A stretch of DNA of 64,000 nucleotides, taken from contig JAJDUT010000001.1 in the NCBI GenBank assembly GCA_022826515.1, positions 1 through 64,000 on the forward strand. Direction: 5' to 3'. Positions 33,866 through 42,615 of this stretch are shown here, piece after piece (position 1 is the stretch's first letter; each line of letters opens with the position of its first letter). Below the pieces are notes generated by a model. The model was not told where the DNA came from and did not search any database. It was given only the letters and a program-made list of their open reading frames with translations. This DNA is from Candidatus Latescibacterota bacterium (GTDB lineage Bacteria > Latescibacterota > UBA2968 > UBA8231). Both the position numbers and the translations under genes were made by a program.

Positions 33866-34045
33866 ATGGACGTCGAAACTTGGAAAACCTTATGGCAATT
33901 CGTCTTTATCGCCGCCAGCGTCCTCTTTTACGGCATTGTCATTGCCGTCGCCTACAAGGCCTTTGGCGACGTGGTCAAGATGATCCGCAATATGGCCGCC
34001 GGTCGCGGGGCCAGCGAAGCCGCCGCTGACTCCGACCGCGCGTGA
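33866..34045 (+). CDS. 59-aa single-helix membrane protein, symporter partner candidate
   Basis: A short gene reading M-D-V-E-T-W-K-T-L-W-Q-F then one hydrophobic helix (about residues 12-30) and a charged tail ending S-D-R-A. It starts 5 bases after the symporter stop, and its own stop overlaps the GTG of the next gene (GTGA, 34042-34045). The tight arrangement argues that it is translated. Small accessory subunits are known for some sodium symporters; assignment here is by position only. Confidence 0.6.
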   Translation: MDVETWKTLWQFVFIAASVLFYGIVIAVAYKAFGDVVKMIRNMAAGRGASEAAADSDRA

Positions 34046-35637
34046 CGCGACGTGCCCTCTTAGGAGTTGCTTTAGCGTGCCTGTGGGCTGCGCTAAGCCG
34101 CGCCGAGGTTCAGTTTGTCGAGGTAGCAGCCGAGGCCGGGGTCACCTTTCGCCATCAAAACGGAGCCGAGGGGCAAAAGTATCCAATGGAGACTATGGGC
34201 TCGGGTACGGCCTTTTTCGACTACGATGGCGACGGGTGGCTCGACCTGTACTTCGTCAACAGCGTCGGGCCGGGCGCACTCTACCGCAACGCGAGTGCCG
34301 GTCAGTTCACCGATGCAACCGACGCGGTCGGCGTAGCCAATTCGGGCTACGGATTGGGTTGCGCCGCAGCCGACTATGATTCAGACGGCGATTTGGACTT
34401 GTACATCACGGCCTACGGCCCCAATATCCTCTACCGCAACGAGGGCACTAGCCAGTTCACCGATGTAACCGACGTGGCCGGCGTGGCCGGGCCTGTCCTA
34501 GTCAATCCAGCGATGAGTACCGGCGCGGCCTTTGCCGATTACGATTTAGACGGCGACTTGGACTTCTTCGTCGCCAATTACGCCAAGTTTCGTCCCGAGA
34601 TACACGAGCCTTGCCTCCGCTCCGGGATTGCAGTGTACTGCGGACCAGAGGCCTTTGAGCCGCAGCGCGATGTATTTTATCGCAACGAAGACGACGCGAC
34701 TTTTACCGATGTCACCGAGGAAGCCGGGCTGCTACCGGCTGCTGCCAAGGAATTAGGAGCCTTTTTCATCGACTACGACGCAGACGGCGATCTCGACTTG
34801 TACGCGGCCGGCGACCGCACTCCCAATCTGCTCTACCGCAACGACGGCGGCCGCTTTGCCGAGATCGGTGCTTTGGCCGGGGTCGCTTACAACGACGCAG
34901 GCAAGCCGCTGGCCGGCATGGGGGTTGACGTGGGCGACTACGACGGCGACGGCCGGTTCGACTTTTTCGTCACCAACTACCAGTGGGAGACCAACAGCCT
35001 GTACCGCAACCTCGGCAACGGATTTTTTGCCGACGTGACCTTTCAGTCCGGGCTGGGGGTCCCCAGCTTGCAGTTCCTCGCCTGGGGCACCCTCTTCATC
35101 GACTACGACAACGACGGCGACCGCGACCTGTTTGTCGCCAACGGCCACCTCGACGACAACATCCACCTGTTCGACGCCGTAACATACGCGCAGCAAAACC
35201 AACTCTTCCGCAATCAGGAAGGGCGCTTTGCCGACGTGAGCAATCAGGTGGGACCGGGTCTGCTATTGCAGCAAGTGAGCCGTGGCGCGGCCATGGGCGA
35301 TTACGACAACGACGGCGACCTCGACATCTCAGTCGCCAACAACAACCAACCCGCCGCGCTCTTGCGCAACGACGGTGGCAACGCCCAGCACTATTTGAGC
35401 TTGCGGTTGGTGGGCAACTCCATCGGAGCCGAGGTGCGCGTCGCCGCAGGAGACTGGGTGCGGTGGGACGTGGTGCGCGCCGGATCGAGCTATATGTGCC
35501 AAAGCGCGCTGCGTCCCTTTTTTGGCTTGGGAGATCGCACCCGCGTCGATGAGGTAGAAATCCACTGGCCCAGCGGCGCTGTGCAGCGTTTGCAAGACGT
35601 CGCGGCCAACCAGATCCTGATCGTACACGAGCCTTGA
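34042..35637 (+). CDS. Secreted CRTAC1-type protein with FG-GAP repeats and ASPIC/UnbV domain
   Basis: A 531-aa exported protein starting at GTG 34042, translationally coupled to the small gene before it. A signal peptide ends near S-R-A-E. At least seven FG-GAP/VCBS calcium-binding loops of the form D-Y-D-x-D-G-x-x-D-L-x-(F/V/I) follow at intervals of about 50-70 residues (for example D-Y-D-G-D-G-W-L-D-L, D-Y-D-A-D-G-D-L-D-L, D-Y-D-N-D-G-D-L-D-I), indicating a beta-propeller. The C-terminus (about 455-531) is an ASPIC/UnbV domain with V-E-I-H-W-P-S-G-A-V-Q. Such proteins are secreted or surface-bound; their ligands are unknown. A second gene of this class lies at 57512-60151. Confidence 0.85.
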   Translation: MTRRALLGVALACLWAALSRAEVQFVEVAAEAGVTFRHQNGAEGQKYPMETMGSGTAFFDYDGDGWLDLYFVNSVGPGALYRNASAGQFTDATDAVGVANSGYGLGCAAADYDSDGDLDLYITAYGPNILYRNEGTSQFTDVTDVAGVAGPVLVNPAMSTGAAFADYDLDGDLDFFVANYAKFRPEIHEPCLRSGIAVYCGPEAFEPQRDVFYRNEDDATFTDVTEEAGLLPAAAKELGAFFIDYDADGDLDLYAAGDRTPNLLYRNDGGRFAEIGALAGVAYNDAGKPLAGMGVDVGDYDGDGRFDFFVTNYQWETNSLYRNLGNGFFADVTFQSGLGVPSLQFLAWGTLFIDYDNDGDRDLFVANGHLDDNIHLFDAVTYAQQNQLFRNQEGRFADVSNQVGPGLLLQQVSRGAAMGDYDNDGDLDISVANNNQPAALLRNDGGNAQHYLSLRLVGNSIGAEVRVAAGDWVRWDVVRAGSSYMCQSALRPFFGLGDRTRVDEVEIHWPSGAVQRLQDVAANQILIVHEP

Positions 35638-35709
35638 TCGTCGCGGCGTTGCCCAATCGCACCCCAGGCATTGTATTATACTCCTGTCACCCAAAAAGGA
35701 GACCGCGTC

Positions 35710-36525
35710 ATGCAATCCCTTTCCACCTTTGATGATACGCATCACGAGCAGTTCATAGATCAAGGCTACCTGCGGCTGGGCAACGTCCTGTCCCCAGACG
35801 AATTGGCCGCCTTGCAGCAGCGCATCGACGACATCATGCTGGGCCGCGTCCGCTACGAACACATGCGCTTGCAGGTCGTCGAAGAGGACGGCGAAGTGCG
35901 TCGCACCATGGGCAACGAGGTGCAGACGCTCGCCTATCGGCGCATCGACGACCTAGAGCAAGACCCGCTCTTCCTCGCCTATATACAGAACCCCCTCTTT
36001 CACCAGATTGCCCGCCGCTACATCGGCGAGGAGGTCTCGGTCTTCCGCTCGATGTTTATGAACAAACCGCCCGAACTCCGCCGCGAACTGCCCTGGCATC
36101 AGGACGTGGGGATCGGCTGGGGCATCGACACCAACCCCATCGTCACCGTGTGGACGGCGCTCGACGACGCGACCACAGCCACCGGCTGTATGCAGATCGT
36201 GCCGGGCAGCAACCAGCACGGCATCATCAACGAGCGGCACTTTCTCCCCGCCGAGCAAGAAGCCCAATACGCGCGCCCGGAGGCAGTGATCGACTTGGAA
36301 GCCGAGGCAGGGGAGGCCATTCTGCTGCACAATTTCCTGCTGCACCGCTCTGGGCCCAACTCCACCGCGTCGGCCCGCCGCGCTTTCAGCGCAACCTATA
36401 TGGATGCCGCAACTCGCACTCGGGACACCGGCCAAACCTTTCCCGTGGTCTTCGGTGCTCAGGCGCTGAACCCGGCGACGGTAGATGGCAAACCGGCCGA
36501 GTTGGTTGCCAAATTTTACGGCTGA
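35710..36525 (+). CDS. Phytanoyl-CoA dioxygenase (PhyH)-family protein
   Basis: A 271-aa non-haem iron, 2-oxoglutarate-dependent dioxygenase of the PhyH family. Iron ligands appear as W-H-Q-D-V-G (His and Asp, about residues 133-138) and L-H-N-F-L-L-H-R-S-G-P-N (second His, about 219), with R in S-A-R-R-A-F-S likely binding 2-oxoglutarate. ATG 35710 follows AAAGGAG; an ORF extension to 35671 lacks this site. TATACT at 35677-35682 is a possible -10 element with no clear -35 at proper spacing. Family members hydroxylate many small molecules, so the substrate is open. Downstream lies a DUF6785-like transporter. Confidence 0.85.
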   Translation: MQSLSTFDDTHHEQFIDQGYLRLGNVLSPDELAALQQRIDDIMLGRVRYEHMRLQVVEEDGEVRRTMGNEVQTLAYRRIDDLEQDPLFLAYIQNPLFHQIARRYIGEEVSVFRSMFMNKPPELRRELPWHQDVGIGWGIDTNPIVTVWTALDDATTATGCMQIVPGSNQHGIINERHFLPAEQEAQYARPEAVIDLEAEAGEAILLHNFLLHRSGPNSTASARRAFSATYMDAATRTRDTGQTFPVVFGAQALNPATVDGKPAELVAKFYG

Positions 36526-36546
36526 TTCTTCTGCGTTAGCTAGCTA

Positions 36547-38511
36547 ATGTCAACAACACCCGAGCGGACCGCGCCCAAGGAGGCAGACGCAGTACCGGCT
36601 TTTACTGCCAAATCCGTGCTAGTCGGATGCGCCGGGGCCTTCAGCGTGTCGGCCGGGGCTGCCTACGGCACCCTCTATCTACACGGTTCCTTTATGGCTC
36701 TGGGCACCAGTATGCCTGGAGCGGTGTTCCTCCTCTTCCTGCTGACCCTTTTTATAAATCCCCTGCTCAAGCTCGTACACCCAAGCTGGGGACTCAATCG
36801 GCGGGAATTGCTAGTCGTCTATGTTATGATGGTGATGGCCTCGCCGATTCCAACCCTCTTCGTCGCCAAGTTCCTCAGTGCCATTAGCTATCCCTTCTAC
36901 TACGCCACGGCCGAAAACGAATGGCGGGAACTGATCCATCCCTATATCCCCGACTGGCTGATGGTCCACGACGTGGAGACCGCACGCAAATTTTACGAGG
37001 GCAGCGGACGAGGCGAACCCATTCCTTGGGAAGTATGGCGCAGCGTCATCGGGATGTGGACGCCCTTTATCTGCGCCCTCTTCCTGATGATGATTTCCTT
37101 CATGGCGATTCTGCGCAAACAATGGATTCAGCACGAGCGGCTGATCTATCCGCTGATGCAGGTGCCACTGGCCATGACCGAGGAAGGCGAAGACGACAAA
37201 AAACTAAGCCCTTTTTTCAAAAATCCCGTCATGTGGGCCGGTTTTGCCATCCCCGCGCTGTGGGGCACGCTACACGGGCTATACAACTACTTCCCCGAAA
37301 CCATTCCCATCGCCCAAGACGTCGATCCCGTGCGCATGGAGGTGCCGGTTTTCCGCCGCACGGCCGACCTGTACGTCGCGTTGCGCTTCAACATCATCGG
37401 CTTCTTCTATTTTCTCAAGACCGATATCGCCTTTAGCCTGTGGTTTTTCAACCTGCTCTCTTTTGCGGTGCGCGGCATTTTTGGCATTCTCGGCGTGGTC
37501 AGTAGCGAGACGGGAGGGGCTGGCCACGCAGTGCGCGATCCCTTTTTGGCCTACCAGTCGATGGGCGCGATTCTCGTGCTCTTTTTAGGTGGCATCTGGA
37601 CGGCGCGCAATCATCTGCGAAGCGTGTGGCGCAAGGCTTTCAAAGGCGACGAGAACATTGACGACAGCGACGAAATCCTCTCCTACCGCGCAGCCCTGAT
37701 CGTGCTGACGATCTCTTGTCTGGTGATAGTAGGTTGGCTGTGGCTGGCCGGGCTGCCGCTGATTTTCGGACTGGCCATTCTCTTTCTCGGCGTCGTCATC
37801 ATCTTTGGCTATTCGCGAGTGGTGGCCGAGGGCGGGCTTTCGGACGGCTCGCCGCCGGTGGTGCCAGCGGGGATTTTAGTGTCCGCAGTGGGTTCATCGG
37901 TCATCGGTGCCCAAGGCCTAGTCGTGCTGGCGACGACCTTCCTGTGGACCACCGGGCGCAATTTCGTCATGGTCTCCTGTGCCAACAGTCTGCGGCTGGG
38001 CGAGGAGTTGGGGCGCAACCGCCGACCCCTCTTTTGGATCATCGTCTTGGCGCTGGTCGTGGCCGTGGGTGCAGCCGTGTGGATGGTGATGCTACTTAGC
38101 CACAAATACGGCGCGATCAACCTGTGGATCTGGAGCGGTGGCAACTACGGCTATGTGGAGAAGCTCCTCCGCACGCCGACCGATTTCTACGGCTGGGGCT
38201 GGGTCAATATGGGGATTGGCGCGGCCATTATGACCGCGTTGATGGTCGCGCGCTGGCTCTACGTGTGGTGGCCGCTGCATCCGCTGGGCTACGTGATTGG
38301 GCCGATCTGGATCATGGACCACTTGTGGTTTAATATGTTCATCGCTTGGGGAATCAAGGTTCTCGTGCTCAAATACGGAGGCGTGCGGCTTTACCTAAAG
38401 ACGCGGCCCTTTTTCATGGGAATGATCCTCGGCTATTTCACGCCCGGCGGGTTCTACCTAATCGTCGATCACTTCACCGGCATGACTTGGAACGTGATAT
38501 TCTGGGGTTGA
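36547..38511 (+). CDS. DUF6785/DUF6784-like multi-pass membrane protein, second paralogue
   Basis: A 654-aa protein with about 14 hydrophobic segments, homologous to the protein at 25680 (shared A-I-L-R-K-Q-W, R-L-I-Y-P-L-M, W-R-K-A-F-K-G-D-E-N-I-D-D and G-G-V-R-L-Y-x-K-x-R-P-F-F-M-G-M-I-L-G-Y-F motifs). The soluble N-terminus is short. It has no clear ribosome site, and its ATG follows a G-C-T-A-G-C-T-A palindrome 21 bases after the dioxygenase stop. Unlike its paralogue it has no adjacent OPT-like partner. Probably a transporter; substrate unknown. Confidence 0.68.
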   Translation: MSTTPERTAPKEADAVPAFTAKSVLVGCAGAFSVSAGAAYGTLYLHGSFMALGTSMPGAVFLLFLLTLFINPLLKLVHPSWGLNRRELLVVYVMMVMASPIPTLFVAKFLSAISYPFYYATAENEWRELIHPYIPDWLMVHDVETARKFYEGSGRGEPIPWEVWRSVIGMWTPFICALFLMMISFMAILRKQWIQHERLIYPLMQVPLAMTEEGEDDKKLSPFFKNPVMWAGFAIPALWGTLHGLYNYFPETIPIAQDVDPVRMEVPVFRRTADLYVALRFNIIGFFYFLKTDIAFSLWFFNLLSFAVRGIFGILGVVSSETGGAGHAVRDPFLAYQSMGAILVLFLGGIWTARNHLRSVWRKAFKGDENIDDSDEILSYRAALIVLTISCLVIVGWLWLAGLPLIFGLAILFLGVVIIFGYSRVVAEGGLSDGSPPVVPAGILVSAVGSSVIGAQGLVVLATTFLWTTGRNFVMVSCANSLRLGEELGRNRRPLFWIIVLALVVAVGAAVWMVMLLSHKYGAINLWIWSGGNYGYVEKLLRTPTDFYGWGWVNMGIGAAIMTALMVARWLYVWWPLHPLGYVIGPIWIMDHLWFNMFIAWGIKVLVLKYGGVRLYLKTRPFFMGMILGYFTPGGFYLIVDHFTGMTWNVIFWG

Positions 38512-38518
38512 TTTGTAT

Positions 38519-38549
38519 TTGACAGGTACCTGCTATTTTGCGTTATATT
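38519..38549 (+). promoter_or_regulatory. Sigma-70-type promoter of exoprotein module 2
   Basis: TTGACA (38519-38524, perfect) and TATATT (38544-38549), 19 bases apart; TTATAT at 38543 would give 18. It stands between the DUF6785-like gene and the first exoprotein, with transcription expected near 38556 and a leader of about 30 bases. It supports one transcription unit for the module. Confidence 0.65.
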
Positions 38550-38585
38550 CGCCGTAAGATTTCCTGCTTTCAGGAGATGGCCGGT

Positions 38586-40637
38586 ATGAAATCCAAGCTC
38601 TGTTTGGCAGCGGCGTGCATGGCCATAGTCCAAGTCTGCACGGCTGGAGCACAAGTGTCGCAATTCCACCTCGGCGGCGCAGATGGCCTCGATTGGGAAG
38701 AGCAGACCCTGACCAATCTGATGGTCGATAACACCACGACCCCGGGCGCGATCCAACCGCTGGAACTCAAACCCGACGTCAATGTGGTGACCCAGCTACG
38801 CCACTGGACGCGCTATCGGCAGCCGATCGACATCAACTATCAAGAGGGGATGCCCCGCATCTGGCGGGCAATCGGCGACGTCTCTCGGCCCGGGCACGTC
38901 TCTAACCCGATGGAATTCATCGACGGAGATCTCAACACTTTTTACGAAGGTCGCGATTTTCAGGGCAGTGGCGGACTAGGGGGTATCTGGGGCGAGTTTT
39001 ACACGCTCGATATGGGCATGCAGATTCCCGCTGATCACTTCAAGTTGGTGCCGCCCGAGGGCAACGACCCCTTCTTCCAAGAGCCGTACCGACCCAACTA
39101 CAAATTCGAAGCCTACGAGCTGACAGCCAGCAACGACAAGGTCGCGGTCGAAAGCCAACTACCTCCGCAATTTCGCACGGGTGTCGCCGGCACACAGGAG
39201 ACGCAATACTACCTGCCGCTGGATAAACTGTTGGCCAAGGTGGATCAGAACTTCGACGCCGTTATCGAGATCGACTTTCCGCTCCAGTATCTGCGTTTTT
39301 TCCGCATGCGAGTGCTTCCAGATGCCCCGCCGAAATTCACGCGCTACGCGCTGGCCGAGCTAGAGGTCTATGGACGCGGTTTCGTCCCCCGGGCGCGCTG
39401 GTTATCGCAGGTGATCGACATGGGTGATATAGTCAATATAGGCGAGGTGAACTTCGGCTTGAGTACCTGGCGGCGCGACGGGGATCAATTGGTCGAAGCT
39501 CCCGCCGCCAAGGCCGGAGTCAACATTGAGATCAAGACTGGGCTAGACGACGGTCCCATCGCCTATCATTCGTACAACGACTTGGCCCAGCCCGTGGAAG
39601 TAGCAAAGGACGTCTATGCCAAGCTCAAGCCGCGCGTGTGGCCGTGGGATCCACCGGCCGTAGGTTGGCAGGGCGTCATCGCCGACGACATCAATAACTG
39701 GAGCTTCTGGTCGCCGCCAATCCGAGTTTCAGGACAGCGGCCCCGCGTGCCTAAAGGGCGCTATATTCAGCTACAAATCCAGTTAGAGACCGAAGCCTTG
39801 TGGGAGTTCGCCCGCCTCGATTGGATCACCATCGAAACTTCCTCGCTTTTGGCCGACCGGATCGTGGGCGAGGTCGCTGCAGTTGACCACTTGCGCCCCA
39901 ACGGCAAAGTGCCGCAAGTACCCGCGGGCACACTGACCGAATTCATCCTCGACTTGCGCGCCGAGTTTTCCGGCACCGGCCACCAGGGATTTGACGCGGT
40001 GCGGCTGGACTTGCCTTCTACGGGCCGGGTGTTAGGGCTGGAGATGGGCGATCCGCTGGCGACTGTGGAGCCGGACAGCATCATCGACGAAGGGAGCGAA
40101 TTGGCGGTTTATTTGCCGCAGATGATCGGGCCGGACACCAACGACGAGCTTCGCTTGCGCTTAGAAACGACCGTGTACGGTGCGTCTGACCAGTTGCGCG
40201 CCGAGGTCTTTGCGCGGCAGGGCGACTCGCTGCCCCAAAGCGTTGAAGGTGGCGACGCCAGCGACGAATTGGGCACCGACCAGTTGCGGGTATTAGTCAG
40301 TTCCGGTTCTCTCGAATCCGTGCTGTCCGACGTGGTAATTACACCCGCGGTTTTCACTCCCCAAGGCGACGCTATCAACGACCAAGTGGCCATTGAATAC
40401 ACCTTGTTCAGCGTGCTCAATGCGGTCGAAGTGGACGTCGAGTTGCTGACTTTGGCCGGCCAGCGGGTGCGGAGTCTGTCGGGTGGAGTACAGGGTGCTG
40501 GGTATCACTCGCTGCAATGGGACGGCCGCGACGAGGCCAATCAACTCGTAGCGCCAGGCGTGTATCTGGCGCGCATTGGGGCTAACACCGACCGAGGCCG
40601 AGTGGTGCGCTTCGGGGCAGTGGCCGTAGCCTACTAA
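38586..40637 (+). CDS. Secreted exoprotein with discoidin-like and FlgD-Ig-like domains (module 2, short type)
   Basis: A 683-aa exported protein. Of three in-frame ATGs the one at 38586 is favoured: it lies nine bases after AGGAG (38572-38576) and starts a clean signal peptide (M-K-S-K-L-C-L to T-A-G-A-Q). The mature start F-H-L-G-G-A-D-G-L-D-W matches the module 1 short type. A discoidin-like unit (F-I-D-G-D-L-N-T-F-Y, about residues 108-117) and W-S-F-W-S-P-P-I followed by K-G-R-Y-I-Q-L follow. The FlgD-type C-terminus is slightly degenerate, F-T-P-Q-G-D-A-I-N-D instead of T-P-N-G-D-G, ending V-A-V-A-Y. First gene of module 2, behind a strong promoter. Confidence 0.76.
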   Translation: MKSKLCLAAACMAIVQVCTAGAQVSQFHLGGADGLDWEEQTLTNLMVDNTTTPGAIQPLELKPDVNVVTQLRHWTRYRQPIDINYQEGMPRIWRAIGDVSRPGHVSNPMEFIDGDLNTFYEGRDFQGSGGLGGIWGEFYTLDMGMQIPADHFKLVPPEGNDPFFQEPYRPNYKFEAYELTASNDKVAVESQLPPQFRTGVAGTQETQYYLPLDKLLAKVDQNFDAVIEIDFPLQYLRFFRMRVLPDAPPKFTRYALAELEVYGRGFVPRARWLSQVIDMGDIVNIGEVNFGLSTWRRDGDQLVEAPAAKAGVNIEIKTGLDDGPIAYHSYNDLAQPVEVAKDVYAKLKPRVWPWDPPAVGWQGVIADDINNWSFWSPPIRVSGQRPRVPKGRYIQLQIQLETEALWEFARLDWITIETSSLLADRIVGEVAAVDHLRPNGKVPQVPAGTLTEFILDLRAEFSGTGHQGFDAVRLDLPSTGRVLGLEMGDPLATVEPDSIIDEGSELAVYLPQMIGPDTNDELRLRLETTVYGASDQLRAEVFARQGDSLPQSVEGGDASDELGTDQLRVLVSSGSLESVLSDVVITPAVFTPQGDAINDQVAIEYTLFSVLNAVEVDVELLTLAGQRVRSLSGGVQGAGYHSLQWDGRDEANQLVAPGVYLARIGANTDRGRVVRFGAVAVAY

Positions 40638-40640
40638 GGC

Positions 40641-42599
40641 ATGGAATTCCAACCTATGGGCTTGCGCACGACAATTTCTCGCTTGGCGACCTTATGTATA
40701 GCCGCTGTGGTCCTCGCTCCACAACCAGCAGTTGCGGAAGTCCGCCAGTGGGTGGTGGGCGGTGACGAAGGGGCCGCTTGGCGAGAACACGAGTTGCTTT
40801 CCACCGCGATGAGTTTCGACGTGCCGGGCACTATCCAACTCGTGGCCTTTACCTCTAAGGACAATGTCATTCCGAGCCTGACCTGGGTCGATGGGTTTCC
40901 CGCTGGCTACGTGGAGGAACGCGCCCAAGCACTGATCTGGGACAACGTAGCGGTCGTGCGTCCCCTGTTGGAGATCGTCGATGGCATCGACACGACCTCC
41001 ACCCACCTCGCGTTTAAGCGCTTTGGCATCGCCCAAGACGGCACCAAGTTTTTCTTTGATTTGGGGACCCGCTTTCCCGCCAATCGAATTGCGTTTTTTC
41101 CGCGCTTAGAGGGCATCAGTTCAGAGGGACGCCCTTTCAGTGAAGACTACATCCGCGGCTACGTGCTCAAAGTCAACGACGGCGCGAGCTTCAACGAGCG
41201 GGATGAGCCGATCTACGCCCCCATCAAGCGCGTTGACTTTACTCGCGAGAACACGACGCAGATCGACTTTCCTCTGCAATTTGTCCGTTACATTGAACTA
41301 GAAGTTACCTCGGCCAACCCGTTTGAACTGGCCGAATTCCAACTCTTCGGTACGGGATTCGCGCCGGCCGGCTCTTATCGGTCAAAGATCATCGACCTCG
41401 GGGAGCCGGCTAATTTCAGCCGTATGGAATGGACGCTAGAAAAGCTGCGTCAAAGCGGCGATGAGCTAGTCGTCGAGCCAGCTGCCGATGCCAATTTGAC
41501 GGTGGTGATGCGCACCGGCCTAGACGACAGCCCCCGGGTCTATTACGAGTACACCGACCTCTTTACCCGCGAGCGGCAAGTCGTCACCGAAGACGAGTAC
41601 AAGGCCCTCGACGAAAGTGTGCGCGGCCCGATTGACGACGACCAAGTCAACTGGAGCTTGTGGTCGCCCCCCTTCACTGAGTCCGGCCAGCCCATCCAGC
41701 TACCCAGCCCAAGGCGCTACTTCCAGTTTGAGGTGCGAATCGAAAGCGGCGCGATCCTCGACGGCCTACGGCTCACATCGCTGAGCGTCGAACACACGAT
41801 CCCGCCTGTGGCCCAAGTGTTGGTAGCCGAGATTTCTCAATTAGACATCCCCCGTCCCCCCGGTGATGTGCCCATTGTAACCGCCGGGGACTTTACGACG
41901 TTTGCCTACGATGTCGTAGCCCAAGTCGAGGAAGCGGACACTGGCTTTGACGCCCTGCGCATCCTCACGCCCCAATCGACGCCAGCGTTTCGGCAATTCT
42001 TCACTGGAGAGGACGGGGTCGAGGTCACACCCGACAGCGTGCAAGCGGAACTAGGCAGTCTGACCATCTTCTTTTCCTCACAGCGGCCGGAGATCGGCAT
42101 TCATCGCATGCGCGCCGTATTCGACGCGCAGATTTTCATCCAAGGCACCTCGGTCGAAGCTGAGGTCTTTGACTCGCAGGCCGAAGACGGCGTGCCGCAG
42201 CGGGTGCAACCCGGCGACGCCAACCCAGAAGTACTGACCAATGCCCTGCGGGTGCTGACGACGGCCGCTTCGGCCAGCCGATTGGTGTCCTCCCTAGCGG
42301 TGAGTAGCCCGGTCTTCACGCCCAACGGAGACGGAATCAACGACCAAGTAGAGCTAATCTACAGCCTGTTGCAGCTAGTAAAGCCGGTTGAAGTAACAGT
42401 TGAAATTTTCGATTTGGCCGGTCGCCCAGTGCATACCGTCCTCGAAGCCGAAAGCACCAGTGGTGCCTATGCAGTGGTTTGGGACGGGCGCGACGATCAA
42501 GGACAGGTAGTCCCGCCGGGACTGTACCTCGCCGTGATCCAAGTCCACACTGAACGCGAGACACTCGTGCGTTCTAGCAGCATGGGTGTGGCGTATTGA
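40641..42599 (+). CDS. Secreted exoprotein with discoidin-like and FlgD-Ig-like domains (module 2, short type)
   Basis: A 652-aa exported protein starting three bases after the previous gene; ATG 40656 is an alternative start. The signal peptide ends near P-A-V-A-E. Q-W-V-V-G-G-D-E-G-A-A-W gives the N-terminal G-G/W motif, a discoidin-like region spans about 110-240, and N-W-S-L-W-S-P-P-F and S-P-R-R-Y-F-Q-F carry the shared signature. The C-terminal F-T-P-N-G-D-G-I-N-D to M-G-V-A-Y segment is a full FlgD-type unit (F-D-L-A-G-R-P-V, W-D-G-R-D-D, P-P-G-L-Y-L). Second of three exoproteins. Confidence 0.77.
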   Translation: MEFQPMGLRTTISRLATLCIAAVVLAPQPAVAEVRQWVVGGDEGAAWREHELLSTAMSFDVPGTIQLVAFTSKDNVIPSLTWVDGFPAGYVEERAQALIWDNVAVVRPLLEIVDGIDTTSTHLAFKRFGIAQDGTKFFFDLGTRFPANRIAFFPRLEGISSEGRPFSEDYIRGYVLKVNDGASFNERDEPIYAPIKRVDFTRENTTQIDFPLQFVRYIELEVTSANPFELAEFQLFGTGFAPAGSYRSKIIDLGEPANFSRMEWTLEKLRQSGDELVVEPAADANLTVVMRTGLDDSPRVYYEYTDLFTRERQVVTEDEYKALDESVRGPIDDDQVNWSLWSPPFTESGQPIQLPSPRRYFQFEVRIESGAILDGLRLTSLSVEHTIPPVAQVLVAEISQLDIPRPPGDVPIVTAGDFTTFAYDVVAQVEEADTGFDALRILTPQSTPAFRQFFTGEDGVEVTPDSVQAELGSLTIFFSSQRPEIGIHRMRAVFDAQIFIQGTSVEAEVFDSQAEDGVPQRVQPGDANPEVLTNALRVLTTAASASRLVSSLAVSSPVFTPNGDGINDQVELIYSLLQLVKPVEVTVEIFDLAGRPVHTVLEAESTSGAYAVVWDGRDDQGQVVPPGLYLAVIQVHTERETLVRSSSMGVAY

Positions 42600-42615
42600 G
42601 AAAGGAGTGGTAGCT

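Noticed and set aside
35649..35682. TTGCCC and TATACT as a promoter for the PhyH-type gene
   Set aside because: The spacing is 22 bases, too long for a standard promoter; only the -10 is kept as a remark.
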